A stretch of DNA of 9,684 bases from JBMNTQ01 sp050945815 (GTDB lineage Bacteria; Bacillota; Clostridia; Christensenellales; JBMNTQ01): assembly GCA_050945815.1 (NCBI GenBank), contig JBMNTQ010000070.1, forward strand, positions 1-9,684. The letters are read 5' to 3'. Shown here in pieces: positions 6,287 through 9,684 of the stretch; position 1 is the first letter of the stretch; each line of letters opens with the position of its first letter. A model generated the notes under the pieces. The model worked only from the letters and a program-made list of their open reading frames with translations. It did no database searches and was not told where the DNA came from. The position numbers were made by a program, and so were the translations under genes.

Positions 6287-7357
6287 CTACGGCATATTCG
6301 TTATCGGCTCCGTCGCTGCGGCAAGCCCGGCGACCATGCACTGGCTCGGCTGCGCTGCCGTTTCCTCCGTCTGCTCTTCCTGCTCCTTTTGCAAAGGTTC
6401 CTGCTCCACAGGCCGGTTTCTGACATATTCTAGAATATCCTCGTCCGCATACCCCAAAACTTTTTTAAAAGCAGTCAAAGAAACTTCCAGCATGGCGTCG
6501 TCCGGCTCCTTGGTCGTCAGTTTCTGCAAAGCCATGCCCGGCGCACGAACAATGCGCGAGAGCAGGGAATCACTCTTGCCCACCAGCTTTAAAACCTCAT
6601 AGGCAATGCCCGCCACCAGCGGCAAGAGCAGCAAGCGCAAAGCCGTACGCGCCAAATAGCCGCCACTAAAGCCGGTCATGGAAAACACCAAAATGCTCAC
6701 CACCATCACCAGCAACATATAATTGGTGCCGCACCGCGGATGCATAGCGCTGCAATTGCGGGCATGCTCCACATCCAGCGGCAATTCCTGCTCATAGCAA
6801 GAAATCACCTTGTGTTCCGCCCCATGATACATAAAGGTGCGCCGGATATCCTTCAGTTGCGAAACAGCCACTACATACCCAAGGAAAATCCCAATGCGCA
6901 CAATGCCTTCAATCAAATTCATCACAATAGGCGGCAAACCAAGGTTTCGAAACAGGCCGGTGATAAACGAGGGTAGCAGAAAAAACAGCCCCACCGCCAG
7001 GGCGATCGCCACAACCACCGCCATCCCCACCATAATCGATTCTGCAGATTTCCCAGTCCTTTTTGCGAGGAATTCTTCAAATTTGGAAGGCTTCTCTGTT
7101 TCTTCTTCCTCAAAGCCCGCCATGGAAGCGCTTCGACTAAGCATACGCACGCCCAATGCCATCATGCTCCCAAAGTTGGCCAGGCCACGAATAACAGGCC
7201 ATTTCAAAATCTTAGGTCGATTATTCGCCGGTGCCTGCTGAGAATAGAGGTCTATGCTGCCATCCTGTTTGCGCACAGCCATAGCCAAAGCGCCCTCCTG
7301 CGTCCGCATCATAACCCCTTCCATTACAGCCTGACCGCCGATGTTACACTTTTTCAT
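6287..7357 (-). CDS. DUF1385 (YqhQ-like) integral membrane protein of unknown function
   Basis: This 356-residue protein belongs to the DUF1385 family, to which B. subtilis YqhQ belongs; I know of no established biochemical role. The N-terminus has the family's IGGQAVMEGVMMR (6-18), then a soluble stretch with an acidic patch (EEEETEKP, 83-90). Hydrophobic segments lie near 107-135, 143-166, 212-230 and 238-257. Between the second and third is a conserved block with HGAEHK (178-183) and HPRCGTN (206-212), whose His, Glu and Cys residues could bind metal or catalyse. The C-terminal tail (about 314-356) is Glu/Gln-rich and probably disordered. The ATG at 7357 has GGAGAGG with a 10-base spacer and gives MKKCNIGGQAV; the open frame to 7411 is rejected because it runs through the hairpin after rpmE. 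It sits at the head of the prmC-prfA row. Confidence 0.9.
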   Translation of the reverse strand: MKKCNIGGQAVMEGVMMRTQEGALAMAVRKQDGSIDLYSQQAPANNRPKILKWPVIRGLANFGSMMALGVRMLSRSASMAGFEEEETEKPSKFEEFLAKRTGKSAESIMVGMAVVVAIALAVGLFFLLPSFITGLFRNLGLPPIVMNLIEGIVRIGIFLGYVVAVSQLKDIRRTFMYHGAEHKVISCYEQELPLDVEHARNCSAMHPRCGTNYMLLVMVVSILVFSMTGFSGGYLARTALRLLLLPLVAGIAYEVLKLVGKSDSLLSRIVRAPGMALQKLTTKEPDDAMLEVSLTAFKKVLGYADEDILEYVRNRPVEQEPLQKEQEEQTEETAAQPSQCMVAGLAAATEPITNMP

Positions 7358-7393
7358 TCTCAAAAAACCTCTCCGCCAAACGCTTGATAGACG

Positions 7394-7426
7394 AAATGCA
7401 GACACAAGCAAGCCTGGTCTGCATTT
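7394..7426 (-). terminator. Intercistronic hairpin after rpmE, possible partial terminator
   Basis: A perfect 10-base inverted repeat (AAATGCAGAC at 7394-7403 with GTCTGCATTT at 7417-7426) encloses a 13-base loop, 25 bases after the rpmE stop. On the minus strand the stem ends in only TTT before CG, so it is a poor intrinsic terminator. It may cut transcription partly or protect the rpmE message 3' end, allowing more L31 than downstream products. The + strand side has four T residues, but no + strand gene lies nearby. Confidence 0.5.
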
Positions 7427-7451
7427 TACTGTTGTTGTTCAATTAAAAACC

Positions 7452-7649
7452 TTACAGGCCGTACCTCTTGTTGAAGCGATCAACCCGGCCGCCCGTATCC
7501 ACCAGCTTTTGTTTGCCGGTGTAAAACGGATGACATTTCGAACAGATATCCACCTTCAGTTCTTTTTTGGTGGCACCGGTTTCAAAGGTTTCTCCGCAAG
7601 CGCAACGCACCATACAAGCCTGATAATCGGGGTGTATGTCCTTTTTCAT
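7452..7649 (-). CDS. rpmE: 50S ribosomal protein L31, zinc-binding form
   Basis: This 65-residue protein is L31 (bL31) of the large subunit, which bridges to the small subunit. It begins MKKDIHPDY, has a C-x-C pair (CAC) and a C-x-x-C pair (CSKC) followed by HPFYTGKQK, and ends with GRVDRFNKRYG. The four cysteines mark the zinc-ribbon form (RpmE) rather than the cysteine-free paralogue made under zinc shortage. The frame could begin at a GTG (7658), but that GTG lies inside the AGAGGTGAG ribosome binding site; the ATG at 7649 is the better start. It has its own extended -10 promoter in the gap after rho and is followed by a hairpin, so it is probably expressed above its neighbours. Confidence 0.97.
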   Translation of the reverse strand: MKKDIHPDYQACMVRCACGETFETGATKKELKVDICSKCHPFYTGKQKLVDTGGRVDRFNKRYGL

Positions 7650-7653
7650 TTTT

Positions 7654-7662
7654 CTCACCTCT
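7654..7662 (-). promoter_or_regulatory. Ribosome binding site fixing the rpmE start
   Basis: AGAGGTGAG on the minus strand ends 4 bases before the ATG at 7649, leaving about 6-8 bases from its GGTG core. It contains the in-frame GTG at 7658, which therefore cannot be the start while it pairs with 16S rRNA. Confidence 0.7.
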
Positions 7663-7686
7663 CGCCCAAAAACAATCGCAGATAAT

Positions 7687-7714
7687 ATTATAACACAAAA
7701 TCCTTCAAAAGCAA
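7687..7714 (-). promoter_or_regulatory. Extended -10 promoter of rpmE and the genes behind it
   Basis: On the minus strand a perfect TATAAT (7687-7692) is preceded by TG at the extended -10 position (TGTTATAAT). A weak -35, TTGCTT (7709-7714), lies 16 bases away. It is in the 112-base gap between rho and rpmE, where no intrinsic terminator for rho is evident, so read-through from rho may add to this promoter. Confidence 0.7.
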
Positions 7715-7761
7715 GCAGTTTTTACACATATTCCGCCTATTTCCTCGCCCGATTCCAGCGC

Positions 7762-9561
7762 TCACGAACGGGAATAGCCCTGCTTCTCCCAGATATTCAG
7801 CCATTCCTTCAAACGGTCCAGAAACTCACTGTTGTTCTTAGTGCGCAACATCATGCCAATCAGTTGCTCCGTTGCCTCTACAGAATTCCCTACAGAAAGA
7901 ACCTTACGCAACGACCAAACTCCCTCCAGCTCCTTCTGAGATAACAGTAGTTCCTCCCTGCGTGTACCGGATTTATTCATCTCAATGGCAGGAAACACCC
8001 GTTTCTCACTCAGACGGCGATCTAAATGCACTTCCATGTTGCCGGTACCTTTGAATTCCTCAAAAATAATCTCATCCATGCGGCTGCCGGTCTCCACCAA
8101 TGCCGTAGCGATAATGGTCAGGCTGCCGCCCTCCTCGATGTTTCGGGCCGAGCCGAAAAATCGCTTGGGCTTGAACAGCGCCCCTGGGTCCAGCCCGCCG
8201 GACAGCGTACGTCCTGTAGGAGGAATGCTGATGTTATAAGCCCGAGCCAGCCTCGTGATAGAGTCCAGCAGCACCACAACATCCTTCCCGTGCTCCACCA
8301 GCCGATGAGAACGCTCCAACACCATCTCCGCCACCCGAGTATGATGCTCTGGCAGCTCATCAAACGTCGAATATATCACCTCGCCCTGAATCGAGCGCTG
8401 CATATCCGTCACTTCCTCCGGCCGTTCATCGATCAGCAAAACGATCAGGTGAATGTCCGGATAATTCGTTGTAATACTGTTTGCAATCTTCTTCAGCATG
8501 ATAGTCTTGCCAGCTTTAGGCGGCGCGACAATCATCCCCCTCTGCCCCTTCCCAATCGGAGCAATCAGGTCGATGATACGAATCGCCAAATCCCGAGACA
8601 CGCCCGTATTCTCCAATGTCAACCGCTCGTCCGGGTAAACCGGCGTCAAATCCTCGAACGCGGCCCGGGTCGTGGTCTTGCCCGGCTCCTCATCGTTCAC
8701 CGCCGTAATATACAAAAGGGCCAGGAATTTCTCCCCTTCCTTGGAAGGCCGGGTTTTCCCCGTTACTTTATCACCGGTCTTGAGGTTAAACCGCCGTATC
8801 TGCGCAATGGAAACATAAACATCCCGGTTGCCCGGCAGGTAATTGTCTGAACGCAAGAAGCCATATCCATCGGGCAACACTTCCAAAACGCCTTCCGCAT
8901 CGCCGCATTCACCGGTATTGAGCAACTCGTTCACTGCGGGGTTAGTCGTTCCCGTATCCCGGTTATAGTCATCGTCTTGGGCGTTGTAGTTCTGGCTGTA
9001 GTTCTGATTATAATTCTGGTTCTGGTTATAATAACGATCCTGCCGCTCCCTGCGCGGCCGATAATTATCGTGTCCCTGCTGGGTGCCCCCTTGGTTATCA
9101 TAGTTTCTCGTATAGCTGCGCCTAGGGCTGCTCTGCCTGTCGTAATACGTCCGCTCCTCCCGGTTTCCATAGCCGCCGCTGTCCCTGCGATACGACCCGG
9201 TATTCTGAGCGCCCCCTCCCCCGCCTTGAGCCACATTGCCATACACCGGCCGCTGGGGTTTTTGCCGCTCCTTGGGCCCCGCATTCGCTGCCGGTGCCTG
9301 CTCGGCCGGCATAGTCTGAGGCCTGTTTACAGCAGCCGTATCCGACGGTGCAGCGCTGTTATCCGACACAGCACGTTTATCTTCCGCAGCACGTTTATCC
9401 GACGCAGAACGTTTATCTTCCGCAGCGGCGTTCTCCTCTGCTTTGACTACCAGCATTTGCGCCAGTTCAGCTTTTCTATATTTGGTAATGGATTTAATCC
9501 CAGCTTGTTTGGCCAGGTTTCGAAGTTCCATTAAACTTAATCCAGAATAATCAGTATTCAC
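7762..9561 (-). CDS. rho: Transcription termination factor Rho with a long prion-like N-terminal insert
   Basis: Rho is a hexameric RNA helicase that ends transcription of untranslated RNA. The 599-residue product is about 180 longer than E. coli Rho (419). The N-terminal Rho_N helical domain spans about 7-40. Residues 41-212 are low-complexity: Ala/charged with DKR repeats (46-69), Pro/Gln/Ala (70-105), Gly/Arg/Tyr/Ser (106-170) and Asn/Gln/Tyr-rich (177-199). The cold-shock-like RNA-binding domain is at about 218-290. The ATPase core has Walker A APPKAGKT (346-353), the catalytic-Glu motif IDERPEEVT (377-385, E379), Walker B ending LLD (D433), the Q-loop region FKPKRFFGSARN (463-474) and the arginine finger R534 in SGTR. 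All catalytic parts look intact. The start codon is GTG at 9561, 9 bases after GGAGG. Inserts at this point are known in other Bacillota, Bacteroidota and Actinobacteria; those of Clostridium botulinum and Bacteroides Rho have been tied to prion formation or phase separation. Confidence 0.97.
   Translation of the reverse strand: MNTDYSGLSLMELRNLAKQAGIKSITKYRKAELAQMLVVKAEENAAAEDKRSASDKRAAEDKRAVSDNSAAPSDTAAVNRPQTMPAEQAPAANAGPKERQKPQRPVYGNVAQGGGGGAQNTGSYRRDSGGYGNREERTYYDRQSSPRRSYTRNYDNQGGTQQGHDNYRPRRERQDRYYNQNQNYNQNYSQNYNAQDDDYNRDTGTTNPAVNELLNTGECGDAEGVLEVLPDGYGFLRSDNYLPGNRDVYVSIAQIRRFNLKTGDKVTGKTRPSKEGEKFLALLYITAVNDEEPGKTTTRAAFEDLTPVYPDERLTLENTGVSRDLAIRIIDLIAPIGKGQRGMIVAPPKAGKTIMLKKIANSITTNYPDIHLIVLLIDERPEEVTDMQRSIQGEVIYSTFDELPEHHTRVAEMVLERSHRLVEHGKDVVVLLDSITRLARAYNISIPPTGRTLSGGLDPGALFKPKRFFGSARNIEEGGSLTIIATALVETGSRMDEIIFEEFKGTGNMEVHLDRRLSEKRVFPAIEMNKSGTRREELLLSQKELEGVWSLRKVLSVGNSVEATEQLIGMMLRTKNNSEFLDRLKEWLNIWEKQGYSRS
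8983..9018 (-). repeat. Three 12-base units encoding QNYN/QNYS/QNYN in rho
   Basis: Codons 182-193 of rho encode QNYN, QNYS, QNYN in tandem, with synonymous changes between units (AAT/AAC, TAT/TAC). The tract extends with further Asn, Gln and Tyr to residues 177-199. The synonymous drift suggests the amino acids, not the DNA, are being kept. Confidence 0.8.
9355..9426 (-). repeat. Four 18-base units encoding a DKR hexapeptide repeat in rho
   Basis: Codons 46-69 of rho encode AAEDKR, SASDKR, AAEDKR and a decayed AVSDNS. Units one and three are nearly identical at DNA level and unit two shares the GATAAACGT core. The next residues (AAPSDT) look like a further decayed copy. Near-identity of adjacent units indicates recent expansion by slippage or unequal recombination. 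Confidence 0.85.
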
Positions 9562-9570
9562 TCTCTACAA

Positions 9571-9575
9571 CCTCC
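9571..9575 (-). promoter_or_regulatory. Ribosome binding site for the GTG start of rho
   Basis: GGAGG on the minus strand, 9 bases before the GTG at 9561. No in-frame ATG is available nearby before the Rho_N domain, so GTG is the start. Confidence 0.75.
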
Positions 9576-9635
9576 ACATTCACTAGACAAGCCCCCCTCA
9601 CACAAAACGCGCAAAAAAGCCGTCCTCACAAATAT

Positions 9636-9664
9636 ATTAAATCTTCTCTATTCTATTTTAACAA
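9636..9664 (-). promoter_or_regulatory. Putative rho promoter
   Basis: On the minus strand, -35 TTGTTA (9659-9664, 4 of 6) and -10 TTTAAT (9636-9641, 5 of 6) are 17 bases apart in an A/T-rich stretch. Transcription would start near 9629, giving a leader of about 68 bases before the GTG. No clear hairpin or upstream reading frame stands out in that leader. The region continues beyond the window edge, so other promoters may exist. Confidence 0.6.
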
Positions 9665-9684
9665 AGAAAGAATAAATTTTATAT

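Noticed and set aside
8026..8850. 274-residue + strand frame antisense to the rho core
   Set aside because: It lies wholly opposite a conserved coding region and has basic, His/Arg-rich composition typical of shadow frames. Rho on the minus strand is certain.
8977..9534. 185-residue hydrophobic + strand frame opposite the 5' half of rho
   Set aside because: It is the antisense of the Asn/Gln/Tyr and Ala-rich insert of rho: complements of AAC, CAG and TAT codons give Val, Leu and Ile. There is no convincing ribosome binding site and no family resemblance.
1..9684. A mobile element, phage remnant, CRISPR array, toxin-antitoxin or defence system
   Set aside because: Nearly all of the window is accounted for by conserved housekeeping genes with short gaps; no transposase, integrase, direct-repeat array, att-like repeat or compositional break was seen.

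Overview
The window is a chromosomal housekeeping segment of a low-to-mid GC bacterium, most likely Bacillota (Clostridia or Negativicutes). Three things suggest this. The gene set and order rho, rpmE, DUF1385 gene, prmC, prfA, ZIP gene, sua5, ywlE-like, rpiB, upp is a variant of the cluster known from Bacillus subtilis and clostridia. Shine-Dalgarno sites are strong and purine-rich (GGAGG, GGGAGG, GGAAGG). Promoters look like vegetative sigma-A sites. The genus cannot be named from sequence alone. I found no transposon, prophage, CRISPR array or defence system.

Layout from left to right. The 3' part of an Rrf2-family regulator gene enters from the left edge on the + strand (2-403) and converges on everything else. 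A hairpin at 492-530 probably ends it. A stand-alone elongator tRNA-Met (CAT) gene lies on the minus strand at 593-669, with its own promoter (698-726) and terminator (551-587). All remaining genes are on the minus strand, so they read from right to left: rho (9561-7762), rpmE (7649-7452), a DUF1385 membrane protein (7357-6287), prmC (6272-5433), prfA (5416-4358), a ZIP metal transporter (4288-3578), sua5 (3563-2502), a YwlE-type phosphatase (2508-2026), rpiB (1943-1479) and upp (1486-857). An intrinsic terminator follows upp at 810-848.

How the genes work together. Rho ends transcripts. L31, RF1, the RF1 methylase PrmC and the t6A enzyme Sua5 serve translation. The YwlE-like enzyme probably reverses protein arginine phosphorylation, which marks proteins for Clp proteolysis. 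The DUF1385 protein has no established role. The ZIP protein probably moves zinc or a similar divalent metal. RpiB makes ribose-5-phosphate, the precursor of the PRPP that Upp consumes, and these two genes overlap and have their own promoter. Spacing suggests at least four minus-strand transcription units: rho; rpmE to ywlE-like (14-16 bp gaps or overlaps except 94 bp after rpmE and 69 bp before the ZIP gene); rpiB-upp; and the tRNA.

The most notable item is Rho. Between its N-terminal helical domain and its RNA-binding domain it carries about 175 residues of low-complexity sequence: a charged DKR hexapeptide repeat, a Gly/Arg/Tyr-rich stretch, and an Asn/Gln/Tyr-rich tract of the kind seen in prion-like domains. 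The rest of the window is orthodox. Several longest-frame starts were trimmed to internal starts with better ribosome binding sites (rpiB, sua5, prfA, prmC, DUF1385 gene, rpmE).
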